Shown piece by piece: positions 43,430 to 55,425 of a DNA stretch of 64,000 nucleotides. Under the pieces are notes generated by a model. That model saw nothing but the letters and a program-made list of their open reading frames with translations. It did no database searches and was not told the DNA's origin. The first letter of the stretch is position 1; each line of letters begins with the position of its first letter. The position numbers were made by a program, and so were the translations under genes. The stretch spans positions 5,520,501 to 5,584,500 of the forward strand of contig JARWKL010000011.1 in assembly GCA_029961685.1 (NCBI GenBank), in the 5' to 3' direction. Origin of the DNA: Aristolochia californica (taxonomy: Eukaryota; Streptophyta; Magnoliopsida; Piperales; Aristolochiaceae).

Positions 43430-44280
43430 TTAAAAATTGTGTTGAAATTCCCACAGAATAATAATCACAAAAGAAGGACTGGATGTGCTTGATGAAACTC
43501 AAAACACAATGATTGAACAGAAAAAAAATTCGTCTATTGTTATGGGAAAGAGAACATAAAAAATTCAATCACTCGTCTGCTGAATAACAGCAAATAAAAA
43601 AATAAATTCTTCTGAAACCATCAGGCAATTTCAGATACTCAATCGCAGTGGCTCTATAATATTTTAAGTGATAGACAGACCTCCCAAAAAAATAGGAGGC
43701 ACAGCAAACAAATGCTTAAGTATATAAAGTGAGCTATAGATTTTACCCCATTAACTGGGTGATTTAACCAATAACAGCATACTAGGCAATTTACTCCATC
43801 AACCATTAGTTTATCAGCTAGGTTCCCATCTTGGCTACCAGCAATAGATGGCGAGACTGAAAAGCATACAAAAAAAGCTTGGAGGTCTAGAATGACTGCT
43901 AGGCAGAGGACAGTGAATTAAAATGCACATGGCTAACCATAAATTGCATAAGGCACCAGTATCCACAACTAAATTTGCATTCAAAGAGAGAATATGATAG
44001 CAACAGTACGAGCAATAAAAATATAGGAAGCTATGCATAGTATCATGCTTAATATGCTTAATAGGTGCAGATATAAAAAGTAAACTAAGTTGTGAAATAA
44101 AACATCATTTTGTGTCTATATACAACTTGCATACTGTGTTTAGAAGTTCCTGAATCATGATTTTGGTAGAATAAATGATTAACTTGCTAATCCCATCAGT
44201 TTGAGTACAACTGCTAAGCCTGTAGTTCTGTGAGTCTGTTAATTGGAGTGCTTTTTTTTCCACAGTATGTTGGAAAAAAA
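43430..44280. other. Spacer between the SHMT fragment and the copia element
   Basis: No upstream SHMT exon and no element ends are visible; AT-rich, non-coding. Confidence 0.45.
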
Positions 44281-44781
44281 TAATCTTTTGAAAATTACTA
44301 TTGTCCCACTCAAAGGTTGGTCAAATTAATTGTCTAGGTCTGAATCTATTAACAGGTTCTTGATCACTAGGGATCTTGTTGAGCACTTATCTAAACCAAC
44401 TCCTACGGTGGATATTGAAGACGTTGCTTACAAAAAGTGGCTGAAAGAAATATTCTGGTTATCACTTGGTTGATTAATGGCATGGAGGAACATTTTACTA
44501 ATGATATTGTTTATTTAGAGACTGCCAAAATTATTTGGGAAACATATACTAAACTATATTCTAGTTCCAACAGTCTATAGAAACTTTATGGTGTATTTCA
44601 GGCGATATTTAGTACCAAGGGGGACAATCCATAATTTTTTTGCTCATTTCAGAGAATGATAAATGGGAAGCTAGTTCAACCTTACTCAACAAACATTGTT
44701 TTACAAGAACAAAAAGAAGCTTTAGTTTTTGTAATTTGCCTTGTAAATCTGAAGCCATATCATGAGGTTGGTAAGCCACAA

Positions 44782-45007
44782 ATTCTTAACTCGACAGCCA
44801 AGCCATCCTTTGATGATATATTTGCAACAATGCTTCGTATTCTAGTCCCACCTTCACAGTCTCAAGTCATACAAACAGTGAATTCTACCACAGATTCTTA
44901 GCTCGACGGCCAAGCCATCCTTTGATGATATATTTGCAACTATGCTTCGTATTCTAGTCCCACCTTCACAGTCTCAAGTCATACAGACAGTGAATTCTAC
45001 CATATAT
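44782..45007 (+). repeat. 112-bp tandem duplication in copia gag
   Basis: ATTCTTAACTCGACAGCCAA... (44782) repeats as ATTCTTAGCTCGACGGCCAA... (44894). The two copies are almost identical, so the duplication is young. The unit is not a multiple of three and shifts the gag frame. Confidence 0.9.
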
Positions 45008-45070
45008 TCTCAAAGAAGAAGAGGTAGTAGAAGTAGCCAAGGTCGAGGTAGGAAGACAAGTGCTAGTGAT

Positions 45071-45185
45071 CCACAGTAGAGACATCCAAAGGTAGTGCTA
45101 ATGGTACTCCTATCCAATCTAATCCACAGTAGAGACATCCAAAGGTAGTGCTAGTGGTACTCCTATCCAATCTAATCCACAGTAA
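45071..45185 (+). repeat. 53-bp tandem repeat, 2.2 copies
   Basis: CCACAGTAGAGACATCCAAA begins at 45071 and 45124, and a third start (CCACAGTAAAGACA) lies at 45177. The LINE that follows inserted within the third, partial copy. Confidence 0.85.
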
Positions 45186-45197
45186 AGACATACTCCT

Positions 45198-46641
45198 TTT
45201 TTTTAAAAAAAAGGTGTGAATATATTACTGAGAGAGAAAAAATACAAACCATACTAAACAGGACCTTCCTCCACAACAAGCTGTTGGAGAAAAACACCTG
45301 TTTTAGCCCGACTATCCGCCAAGTGATTTGCGGATCTAGGAATATAATTCCACTTGCATCGTATTTGGGAAATTAAAGTACATATATCATAAAAAAGATC
45401 CCAATGCCGCCATGGGGGTTTGCATGTCTTCTTACACCAACTGATAACAACTTGTGAATCGCCTTCGACAAATAAAGGTCCTTCCATTCTCTGATGAATC
45501 ACCTTCAGGCCATTGAACAACCTAGATAACTCAGCAGTTGTTGAGTCTGATATGCCGAGTGAAAGAGAAGAGCAATTTTCCTTGGTCGTCATGGATAACC
45601 CCCCCATATCCAGCTAACCCCGGACAACCTAACGCACTTCCATCAAAGTTTAGTTTAAAAAATCCAGCCGGAGGAAGAGACCAAGTCTCCATAGTCAGAG
45701 GGCGGGGAGGATAGGACAATTTTGCAACAAGATCCCAATTCTCACGAAGAATGATCCCTCCAAGACTTTTGAATTCTTTTCTCATCTGAATCCAAGAGAT
45801 GACTTGCCCCACAATCTGATTGCAGAGAATGTAGTCAGGAAGGGATTTGTTATTAAACCTTCTGTTATTCCGTTCTTTCCAAAGGCCCCAGATAATGTGA
45901 CCGACACTGCAGGAGATTAATAACTTTCCAATTTTAGGGAGATTAACCTTAGTAATCGTGTGGATTGTAGAAACGAGATTTTGGGATGAGCAATAGTGCA
46001 AGCCAATTTTGTTGATGAGGTTTGTCCATACCGAGTGCGCATAATTACAATGCAGAAGTACATGATCCGCAGTTTCAGTGGAGGACATGCAAAACGGGCA
46101 AAGAGGATCCAAAACGTGCGTTCCCCGACGACTTAGCGGATCCGATGTTAGGATTTTGTTTTGGCATGCAGTCCAGATAAAGAATTTTACTCTCGGGGGT
46201 ACGTGTAGGGACCACGCAATGGCTGATGGGTGACAGGATTGAGCATGGGAGGGGGGTAGAAGAGCTTTATAGGCAGATGAAACAGAAAACGTACCTTTGG
46301 GACAAAGTGTCCATATCAGGGTGTCTGGGCCATTTTTGACACGGGCCGAAAATAGACTCGTAATGAGTTCGGCGGCTTCAATAGTTTTTGCTTCTGTCAG
46401 CCCTCTACGGAGATTTAGGTAGAAATATAAGCCTCCTTGTTTCTAGCGAGAGAGTAGATTTGATCATAGCAAGAGTTTAGACTAGCCTGACCTATCCACC
46501 AATCTGTCCAAAACCTTGTCCTACTTCCAGATCCAATATAACACTTGACAACATTTTTGAAGACATGCAACAACTTAGCTATTTTTTTCCAGATAGGAGA
46601 TAATCTATTATACTTTCCTCCTTCAGTCCACCATCTCAAGA
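45198..46641 (-). mobile_element. 5'-truncated LINE, subfamily B, inside the copia element
   Basis: Minus strand. A perfect 19-bp target duplication ACAGTAAAGACATACTCCT lies at 45179-45197 and 46642-46660. It encodes an RT C-terminal stretch (46600-46420, SGSRTRFWTDWWIGQ), the zinc domain (DPLCPFCMSSTETADHVLLHC split as CPFC...HC, about 46090) and RNase H ([38 protein letters not shown]). A frameshift near 45535-45605 separates the RNase H halves. About 1.44 kb; closely related to the copy at 25788-27547. Confidence 0.93.
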
Positions 46642-47184
46642 ACAGTAAAGACATACTCCTACACATTCTTATTCTTGCTATAGCTCTTCCCCGTAGATTT
46701 TTTACTCAGAAGCTTTTGAACATTTGACTGGACGGATTTATTTATCCACTTTATCTCCTTGCGCTAGTGACCGGTTTGTATCAACTGTTGATGGATCTCA
46801 AACCCAAGTTCAAGGCATTGGGTCCAGCCATCCATCACCATCCCTATCTCTGTCTAATGTTCTCTTTGTGCCTAAAGTTCCATTAAATCTTTTGTTTATA
46901 AGTCAATTAACTAAGAAACTCGGTTGTTATGTAACTTTTTTGTCCATCTGATTGTGTTTTCTAGGGCTTACTAACCAAACAAGTGATTGGTGGAGGCCAT
47001 AACCAAGGAGAACTTTATTATTTAGATAACCATATCATTTCAGCTATGGCAACTTTAGCTCAACAAACTCTATAGTGGCATAAGAGGCCTGGCCACCCTC
47101 CTTTGCCTACTTTGTGCACATTAGTACCTTCTTTGAAGTCTATCTCTAACTTATCTTGTGAAATGTATCAATTGAGTAAACATC

Positions 47185-47760
47185 TGATAGACCCCAAATC
47201 AGTGTTACCGACTCTAGAAGGAGTAAACAGCACTTGGGAGGATAATTATAGAGTGATTAATGTGGACAGGGGCATTTTGGGAATTTTATAATTGTGAGTG
47301 GTTACAGGAGGGAATTTAGAGGGAGAGCAGAGGAAGAGGAAGGGGCATCGTTTCGTCTATAGAGCCGTGCTCAGGGAGACTCCTGGTCTCTCGAATACCA
47401 GTGGTTATGCTTGCTGATTTTGTTGGAGTTCGATCGTGATTTCGATTTCAAAGTTTCCATTTTGTTATTTCTATTGTATTCGATTTCTGCTAGCGGAGGT
47501 ATATTAGCGATATCCAAAGTCGTCATCTGCACGAGGTTGGGCTTGCCGGTGAGTTCCACCTTGATTTCGACAGTGGAGTTTTCATTTTTATCTCTATTAT
47601 CATTGTGCCAAGTGATTACTGTTATCGGGGGTTCATTAGCGCTGTCGAGGATTCATCGTCGACTCAAGGAGAATTTATTTCTTTCGATTCCGGCAGTGAA
47701 GGTTCGTCGATTACTTCTCTTTGGCCTGAAATTCTTTATTCTGGTTATCGGGTTGTATCA
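47185..47760 (+). mobile_element. Solo LTR, 576 bp, inside the copia integrase region
   Basis: Starts TGATAGACCCC and ends GGTTGTATCA (TGATA...TATCA inverted ends), flanked by a perfect 5-bp target duplication ACATC at 47180-47184 and 47761-47765. Removing it rejoins the copia reading CEMYQLSKH to HHRTCFPF. GACAGGGGCATTTTGGGAAT and GGAGTTCGATCGTGATTTCG are in the style of gypsy LTRs. No internal sequence remains. Confidence 0.88.
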
Positions 47761-48501
47761 ACATCATAGAACCTGTTTTCCTTTTTCTTCTGATGATACA
47801 CTTACATCTCCATTTTCACTGGTACACGAATGTTTGGGGACTATTAAAGGTGTATAAAATTACTATGTGGATGATTATTACATGACTGTTTCTCATGAAA
47901 GAAAAATAAGTTAAATCTATCTTTCAATCTTTTTGTGCAATGGTTGCAACTCAATTCCAATCGGAAGTTAAAGCTCTTCGATTTGCTAATGCAAGTGAAT
48001 AACAAGTATTATACATTAAATTTCATGTGTTTATACACCTCAACAAATTAGTATTACTAAAAGAAAAAATAAGCATCCATAACAGGTAGCACATACCTTG
48101 TTACTCAACATGAATGTTCCTCACTTTATTGGCCTTACCCTATTCTAATAGCTAGTTATCTCATAAATCGAATGCCATCCAATGTGCTTGATAATGTTTC
48201 CCCTTATAAACTTTTCCATGATGATCATGCTTTTTCCTACCACCTAGGGTTTTTAGATCGGTATGCTTCATTCATAATATATCACCTAGTAAAATAAACT
48301 CGATCCTATAGCATTCAAATGCAACTTTCAAGATACTTCAAAACTCAAAAGGGGTATATCTATTATCATTCACCAACCAAAAAAACATTTGTTTCAGCTG
48401 ATGCTAGCTTATTTGAAGATCAAACTTTTTGTTCTATCAAGTCTCTACCAAGCTTCCCTATTACTCCTGCCATGTTGAGACCAACAGTGCCATTGGACTA
48501 G

Positions 48502-50898
48502 TGTTATGGACCAAATAGTGGGCCGAGTCAGGCTAAGACACCATGGCTGAGTCAATTACTCTGACTGAGTTAGTTATGTAGTCATTTAGTTTATTTTCAT
48601 GTTAAATGCCATGGAGGGGCAAAATTATAATTTTCTCTTGATCCTTGCGGATAAGAGTCCTATTTAAAGGACGACCTAGAATGAAAGGGACAAGTCTAAT
48701 TTCACCCAAAACATAGGATCGGCGTTCTCCTCAACGAACCCTAGGATCGGCGTTCTCCTCAACGAACCCAGGATCGGTGTTCTCCCTCAATGAACCTAGG
48801 GTCTCAAGCTCCCCTTCGAGCTTGATTTTCTTCTTCTTCTTCTTCCCTGCGAATCGCCTTGTTCGATTCGGGGATCACAACAATTGGTATCAGAGCTGAA
48901 ACAATGAGCGACTCGGGGATCGTTGATGAACTATGCGCAGCAATCCGTCAAGTAATTCGGGAGAGGAAGGTCACCGCAGAGGAACAGTCGCTGTTGTTCG
49001 TTGGCTGACCTCGAATCGCTGATTTTGCAGCAGTGCGCAAAAAAAGAATTTTGGCAATACGTGATGAGATATGATAGTTTTTAATTGAAAGGTCTGAGAA
49101 AGGGGTCGAATTAGAGACACATCTGGATAAGGATTCAGAGGGGAAAATCGTCGTTCCGGAAGAAGACGGAGCAGCCTCTGTCTCGATGAATAATTTCGTC
49201 CATTCCAAAGAGGATCGACCTAACTCCTCCGACTGTGGACATATAGCACAGACCTGTCTCGGAAATTTTCGAGACCCCTCGTTTGCCGTTGGGAACAGCC
49301 GTCCAGCAGAGGGTCGACCTAAACCCTCCAAGCGTGGAAATCCCGAGCCGAAACCCAACGTCATGAAATCCGAAGTCAGGGATACTAGAAATTCCCGAGC
49401 CGAGAAGCTCCACAACAAATTCCGGCCAAATGCCTCTACTATTCGCTGTCGGGAAAAGCTTCCTATGGTAGTTCTTCTAGGCGATGACGGTGGTGGGAAC
49501 AGGAAAGAGCCAAATTCCAAAAAAATTGATTTCACCGTGGAGCGTGTCGCATTGACAGAAGCAGACACTTCTGGAACCTTGAGTCTCGGTCGGACATTGC
49601 CACCACAGAACGAGGACCCTAATGATGGTGTGGAGGAATTCGCCCAATGTGCCTAGGAGACGAATTGGATGTTGTAGAAGCGTATGTGCAGTTCCTGTTC
49701 GTCAAGCGTAGTGGAATTTCAGTTGAAAGGTCCACTGTGCATGTTCCATTATCCATCACCAGAGGTGAGGACTGCTCGTTTTATTGAAAACAGGCCAAAC
49801 ATCTACCAGAAATTGAAATTGGCTGTCATCCATCTTGTACCATGGCCCCTGACTATTCCTAAGGTTGTTTGCCATTGGGAAAAGATTCCTAAGGGCATGA
49901 TTTTCGGTGACAACGGTGCAGGGAGGAAAGTTGGCATCGCCTCCACTTCTCACTCAACAGAAACATACCTCAACTCATTGACATCAATGCCAGCTTGTAG
50001 GGTGCAGAATCAGACCCTGGTGGAACATGAACCGGAGAATTTTTCTGCTCATGATACTGAGCTACATGTCGAGGGTGTATATGATCCACATAAAAGGCTA
50101 GCCAATCAGCACCATGCTTCTTCACATAAATCACCACCAGGAATCTGCCTTTCAGATTGGAGGGATTGGCGAGCAGAACACAACAGCTAATAGACAAAGC
50201 TCACTTCCATGTACATCAAACAACAATCATGAGGGTGACTTTGGAGTTCTGCAACACTTTTCTTCTACCAAAAAATTGGAAGGAGAAATCAAGCTTCCCT
50301 GTGGTAGATGCAACTCCTATGACAGGGCTGCGCAGCAGCTGGCCAGCTTGGAGGGCCCTAGTGTTCTGCCACTTGCTGTCCAGTGATTTCAGGCGGGCAC
50401 AATTGGCCAGCTCAACAACAGGGCAATTTCTGGGAACTACGTCTACTATGGGAGGAATATTCAAGAGCAGTGGTACAAGCGAGTGGTACACGAGCTTGAG
50501 GACAAGCTCGTTCTCCAGGAGGGGTGTAATGTTATGGACCCAATAGTGGGCCGAGTTAGGCTGAGACACCATGGCTGAGTCAATTACTTTGACTAAGTTA
50601 GTTATGTAGTCATTTAGTTTATTTTCATGTTAAATGCCATGGAGGGGCAAATTTGTAATTTTCTCTTGATCCTTGTGGACATGAGTCCTATTTAAAGGAC
50701 GACCTAGAATGAAAGGGAGAAGTCTAATTTCACCAAAACATAGGATCGGCGTTCTCCTCAACGAACCCAAGATCGGTGTTCTCCCTCAATGACCCCAGGG
50801 TCTCAAGCTCCCCTTCGAGCTTGATTTTCTTCTTCTTCTTCTTCTTCTTCTTCTTCTTCTTCCCTGCGAATCGCTTTGTGGGATCTGGGACCATAACA
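48502..50898 (+). mobile_element. Small LTR retrotransposon, probably non-autonomous, 2,397 bp
   Basis: LTRs 48502-48882 (381 bp) and 50530-50898 (369 bp), both TGTTATGGACC...ACAACA/ATAACA. A perfect target duplication ACTAG lies at 48497-48501 and 50899-50903. The primer-binding site TTGGTATCAGAGCTG (48885-48899) directly follows the 5' LTR, and the purine tract CCAGGAGGGGTGTAA precedes the 3' LTR. The internal region has no protease, RT or integrase, only a degenerate reading frame of unknown family and a short HELEDKLVLQEG-like tail that recalls the end of gypsy polyproteins. The LTRs differ by a 28-bp duplication and a CTT-repeat length change. Confidence 0.92.
48904..50190 (+). pseudogene. 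Degenerate single reading frame inside the non-autonomous LTR element
   Basis: From ATG 48904 (MSDSGIVDELCAAIRQVI), just after the primer-binding site, one frame can be followed to 50190 with stops at about 49006, 49072-49077, 49654 and 49675. Composition is charged and hydrophilic (DRPNSSDCGHIAQTCLGN; REKLPMVVLLGDDGGGNRKE; LAVIHLVPWPLTIPKVVCHW; KIPKGMIFGDNGAGRKVG). Two paralogous-looking blocks end in LGDDGGGN and FGDNGAGR. No catalytic motif was recognised. It could be a gag-like or captured protein. Confidence 0.45.
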
Positions 50899-51489
50899 AC
50901 TAGCCAATGGAAGACTCTCAATTCAAGGTACCCTCTAAGACTATTGCTCGACTAGCCGACCAATCTCACTCTTGAGGCTAGTGATTCCCCTAGCTCACTT
51001 ATTGTGTTTGGGACCTAGTATAAAGAAAGACCTATTGTTATCAATAACGAGTCTCGTGCTTGCAGTCCACAGTCAACTACATCTCACCCTATTTCTAAAT
51101 TAGTTTCTACACACCATTTGACTTCCAGTTATTGTTCCTCTATTGCATGTTTGTCCTCTATATCTATTCCCCAGTCGTATGAAGAAGCTCTTCAACATCC
51201 AAGGTGGAAAGTTGTTATGGAAGAAGAAATGGCAGCTAGATATACAAATAAGACTCGGGAACTCTCCTCCTTGCCACCAAACAAGAAAGCAGTTAGTTCT
51301 CCCCCTCATCCACAAATCGGGCAGTTTTAACATATAAACTTCTTTGAATCACCATTAAGAAAGACATTCTTTACATATAATTTAATATTTGCAGGTGTAA
51401 TGAGAATGTATACCGAGTTAAGCTTAGCAACTCGTAAGAACATTTACAAATAACTCACACCATAAGATTAGGTATAACCCTTTGCCACC

Positions 51490-52400
51490 AACCATGCTTT
51501 AAGTTGTACAATGTTGCCACATTGATTTGCTTATGTGAGTAAGTTTATCAAATAAAGCTTACCACCACATGAGCCCAAAGGATCATGAAAAGCTTGGTAG
51601 ACAAGTAACCAAACTATTGGAGAGAGAATGCGTATAAAAGATTATGAGCCCTTGTCTCATACCTGCATTGTCAACTTCTAAAAAAGATGTAACATGGAGC
51701 ATCTATGTAGATTTTGTGCTATCAACAAAATAATAATAAAATAAAGATTTCGTAGTCTTCATCTAGATGATATGTTGAACCAATTTGCATGTGCTAAAGT
51801 TTTCTCTAAGCTGAACTTGAAGAACGGGTATCACCAAACTCATATTAGACCAGATGATGAGTGGAAGACAACCTTTAAAACTCGAGAAGCTTTTATGAGT
51901 GGTTAGTAATGCCTTTTTGGCTTTAATACTTTAAGCACTTTCATGAGAGTTATGAAGCAAGTACTAAAACCATTTATGGAGAAGTTCATTGTCGTATACT
52001 TTGATGATATTGTTATCTAGAGTGCTAGCCCAAAATTGCATTTATAGCACTTGTGGAATGTATTGTCTACTCTTCGCAAGAAACAACTTTATGCAGCCTC
52101 CAAGAAGTATAATCTCATGATTGACAGGTCCCATGCATAGGATATGTGATTCCCAAAGTAGGCATATCGATAGATCAATCCAAAGTAAAAGCTATCAGTG
52201 AATGGCCAAGGCCATAATCCATTATTGAAGCCAAGAGTATCCATGGACTTTAGCACACCATAACGCTTTGTTGAGTTGGCTAACAGACAATAAGTTTATG
52301 GAACACTTAGGAACATACGAACAAGATTTTAAGGATGTGGAAAAGATATTTGAACAGATCCTTGACAACAAATTTTGGACTGGAATTCATCAGGTAAGGA
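51490..52400 (+). pseudogene. Ty3/gypsy reverse-transcriptase relic
   Basis: Frames with several stops read [62 protein letters not shown] (RRHLDDML...), [39 protein letters not shown] and YFDDIVI. This is the gypsy RT core in the correct order, including the YxDD box (FDD). The 3' part continues as HLWNVLSTLRKKQLYAASKK. No LTRs. Too decayed to function. Confidence 0.8.
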
Positions 52401-53164
52401 CACTGAACCTAAGGAATTGCTAGTAGACAAAGAGGAAAAAAATCAGATTTACCTATATAGGCTAGTGGGCCATTTGAAAAAGTAGAAGCTGATGAAGTGG
52501 ACTGAATTCCACGAGGCAGGATCAATAACTTGTTAGTTCATTCTTATTCATAGAAGCAACATCAGGTGGAGGAGATTGAGTAGTACTGACCTGATTGGCC
52601 CACTTAGGTTTTTCAAACTTGTTCCAACATGTATTTGACACATGATTAGTACAACTGCAGTGAAAACATGGCAAGAACACTGTGTTTACCTCTTCCTCAC
52701 CCTTGATTTCTACCTCTACCTCACTTATTTCCTCCTCGACCTCTACCAGGTTGACTTGCACTAGTGCTCAAGGCACCAGAAGTATCTCCTTTAGGTGTCA
52801 CTTCAGAGGGATGGACTAAAGCTGACTCTGCTCTCAATCAACAATACAAGTTTCTAAACGAAGTAGTAGTAGTGTTGGTTAGTAGTTGAGCTTGAACTAA
52901 ATCATTCTCGGTCCAAGAGTGTTGAGCAAACTGACTACTTTGAGGGTTTCCCTTTGTTTTTCCAGCTCCTATTCATCACAAACAATAAAATGATACAGAA
53001 GCATTAACTATCCATATCGCCAATTATCTCATCTAACAACCTGTCACCCTCTTTGTAGTAAACAATTTGACATATAAATAAAAGGATCCTGGACATGCCA
53101 ATACTCCAATCATATGAGCGTGAGAGGCGATTCTGGGCGATTTCGGGCAATTTAAGAGAGAAAT

Positions 53165-53236
53165 TAACGTTACGCGTAACATGCGCCGGTGAAAGGCGTA
53201 ACGTGCGCCGATGAAACGCGTAACGTGCGTCGTTTG
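53165..53236 (+). repeat. Three tandem ~22-bp units in the LINE 5' UTR
   Basis: CGCGTAACATGCGCCGGTGA, then GGCGTAACGTGCGCCGATGA, then CGCGTAACGTGCGTCG, all CpG-rich, immediately upstream of the ORF1 ATG at 53270. They could be internal-promoter units, as in other LINE 5' UTRs; that role is inference. Confidence 0.7.
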
Positions 53237-53269
53237 CTTCGAATGTGCTAACTGCGCTGCTTTTCGAAA

Positions 53270-55425
53270 ATGAGCCGAGATCCTTCTCCGATCACCGTCC
53301 CCGCGGCCGGTGACTGGAACCTTCGACAACAGACTTCTGGCAAGGATGTCGACTCCTTCTCCGACACCGATAGACGGAAAGAGGTTGACCTTCCGAGAAG
53401 ACACAGAAATTCCGAAACAGGAAAGCGTCAAGCTAGACACTCGAAAACCTTGAATCTTCCCTCCGACGAGCCAACGGAACCTCCTACGGAAGATTTCGAA
53501 GCCAGTTGGAAGATGATCTCCCGACGAAAGAAAAGGAACCCCCCTTTTCGTTTTAGCTACGGAAAAAACAGATTTATAGTGGAGAAAGTAGCTAGGAGCT
53601 TCGGACAGGTGATTCGCATCTCCTCTGCCATCGGATCGAAGATGTCCTTCATCTGTATTCTGATGGAAGCCGCTTCAAGCTCTGTCCTTCAGTTCCAACG
53701 AGTCACAAACGAAGCTAACCGAACCCGTGAACTTTGGACACGGGATTCGATTTTCTTCCTATCAGTGAGCTCCTTTCGGGGACAGAGAGAGTGTCGTGTC
53801 GTCCATCGGCGTGACTCAACAATGCTCGCCAAGATCTACATTCCCGAGGCCACAAACTCGGGATTTGGCTGGAAGGAGTTCAAAGAAGCCATCCGGAGCC
53901 TCTCTCCGGCGCAGACTCCGGCAAGGGGAGCCCCCAGAGCCAGCAGCACCACCCAAGCCTCCCCCCCCCCCCCCCCTGATATCTAAGCCCCAGCAGAGAC
54001 AAAACACTCCTCTGAGGCCTTTTCTCCCCCCCACCATCCCTCCCCTTCCCTCGAAATTACCTAACCCCCCTTAACCAAGGCATTCAAAACCTCTTTTCAG
54101 AACACCATGCTCCTACACACTTTCCTTCAGAAAAATCTAAAACCATCCAAATCCCTCCAAACTTGCTCCATAAAGGGCGACAATCTCTTACCCGCTCTAT
54201 CCTAGTCCACACCTCCTCCAGTATCGTCAAGTCAAGCATACTTCAATGGCTGACTGATGAGCTTCACCTCCCCTACACACCCAGAATTTCCTACCTCAAC
54301 CCCCATTCTTGGCTTGTTCACTTTGAAACTCAGCAAGAGTCTTCTGCGGCCCTTGCTCTCACACCCCACACCCCCTTGGGCATCATTGGGTTATCAGAAT
54401 GGCTCTCCTTGACTCCTGCTAGTCAATTTGGGCAATGGGCTACAGTCACCGGCCTCCCTGCGGAACTATGGCACAACGAGGTCTTCACGAGCATCATCTC
54501 GGAGTTTGGCGACATAATAGCTCTGGACCCCCTTACTGAGCACTGGCATCGTCTTGATGAGGCCCGGATCCTCATCAATTCTATCCATCCTTGAGAAGGA
54601 CGCTACTTCCGATGTATTATGGTGGATAATGCCCGATTCTGAATCCAAATTGAGTTGGCAGATATGCAAGAATTCAGAAATGTGACCTCGAGTCCTACAA
54701 CTAAATCCAGAGATTCTCTACAACCTGCCCACACATTGAGAGCAGCAACCCCGGCCTCTTCTCCCCTGAAGATGCGTCCTGAACCAACCAGTCTTACAGT
54801 TGGCGATGACTCTTATTCCAGTTGCCTCCTTGGTTGTCCCCCCCTCCAGCCTACCATACCACCCACCCACCAGTCCATCTCAACCCACCACAGACACTAT
54901 CCCTGATAGAATTTATTCCACCCCCCAGATACCTACAGCGGTCATTCACTTTCCCACTTTTCCCCCCGAAATAATCACACCCCCTGATCCCCCCCCATTA
55001 AAAGCCCCGCAGGCCTCCCTATAACCACACCCCACAATCCTCACACTCCTCAAACCACCACTCAAATAATGCACTCTCCCCCTCCCCCACCTCCGAGATA
55101 TTCCCACCCCAAAATTCCTCCTCCTCCCCTTGCCACCTACCAGCGGCGGAATAGAGGTCAGCCAAGACAGCTTCTCCAGGATGGTCCCAATGCTAATTCT
55201 AGATACCCCTGCAATCCAGAGATAGGGGACTTCATCCTTCCAGAGACGGGTGAAAAAGCTCAGAAGTATGTGGCTGCTCTTTAGATAGAACAACAAAAAT
55301 TCGACCCAGAAACTTGGGCACAAATAATGGAACTTGCCAAGATGTTGGGCACCGTTTACACGGAGCCCCTTGGGGAAGATAACCACCTGTCTAAGAAGTC
55401 CAAGAAGAAGACTAGTGATCAATGA
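53270..55425 (+). pseudogene. LINE ORF1 (nucleic-acid-binding gag-like protein), broken
   Basis: Starts MSRDPSPITVPAAGDWNLRQ at 53270. The basic N-terminal half runs to about 53986, where a proline-rich stretch and a run of about 14 C (53962-53977) disturb the frame. A DUF4283/RRM-like half follows at 54163-54594 (SWLVHFETQQESSAALAL; WATVTGLPAELWHNEVFTSI; RLDEARILI), then a stop at 54592. A Pro-rich linker and a lysine-rich C-terminus (KKSKKKTSDQ) end at TGA 55423-55425. ORF1 proteins coat LINE RNA and act as chaperones. No CCHC knuckle seen. Confidence 0.8.

Larger units (their letters stand above)
44290..51336 (+). mobile_element. Ty1/copia retrotransposon, split by three later insertions
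   Basis: Plus-strand copia polyprotein relic in four pieces. 44300-45197: gag (LINGMEEHFTNDIVYLETAK, IIWETYTKLYSSS). 46661-47184: protease/GAG-pre-integrase (HLTGRIYLSTLSPC, LSLSNVLFVPKVPLNLLFIS, WHKRPGHPPLPTL, CEMYQLSKH). 47761-48501: integrase (HHRTCFPF, TQFQSEVKALR, YLINRMPSNVLDNVSPYKLF, TQKGYIYYHSPTKK). 50899-51336: start of RT (HHLTSSYCSSIACLSSIS, SYEEALQHPRWKVVMEEEM). The gaps are a LINE, a solo LTR and a non-autonomous LTR element, each with target duplications. Many stops; no LTRs were recognised at its ends. Confidence 0.85.

Noticed and set aside
51100..51336. Separate small gene at 51.1-51.3 kb
   Set aside because: The reading SYEEALQHPRWKVVMEEEM is the start of copia RT, continuous with the element interrupted upstream.
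53033..53440. Minus-strand frame of 135 codons at the start of the LINE
   Set aside because: Opposite strand of the LINE 5' UTR and ORF1; no protein features, and it crosses the insertion boundary.
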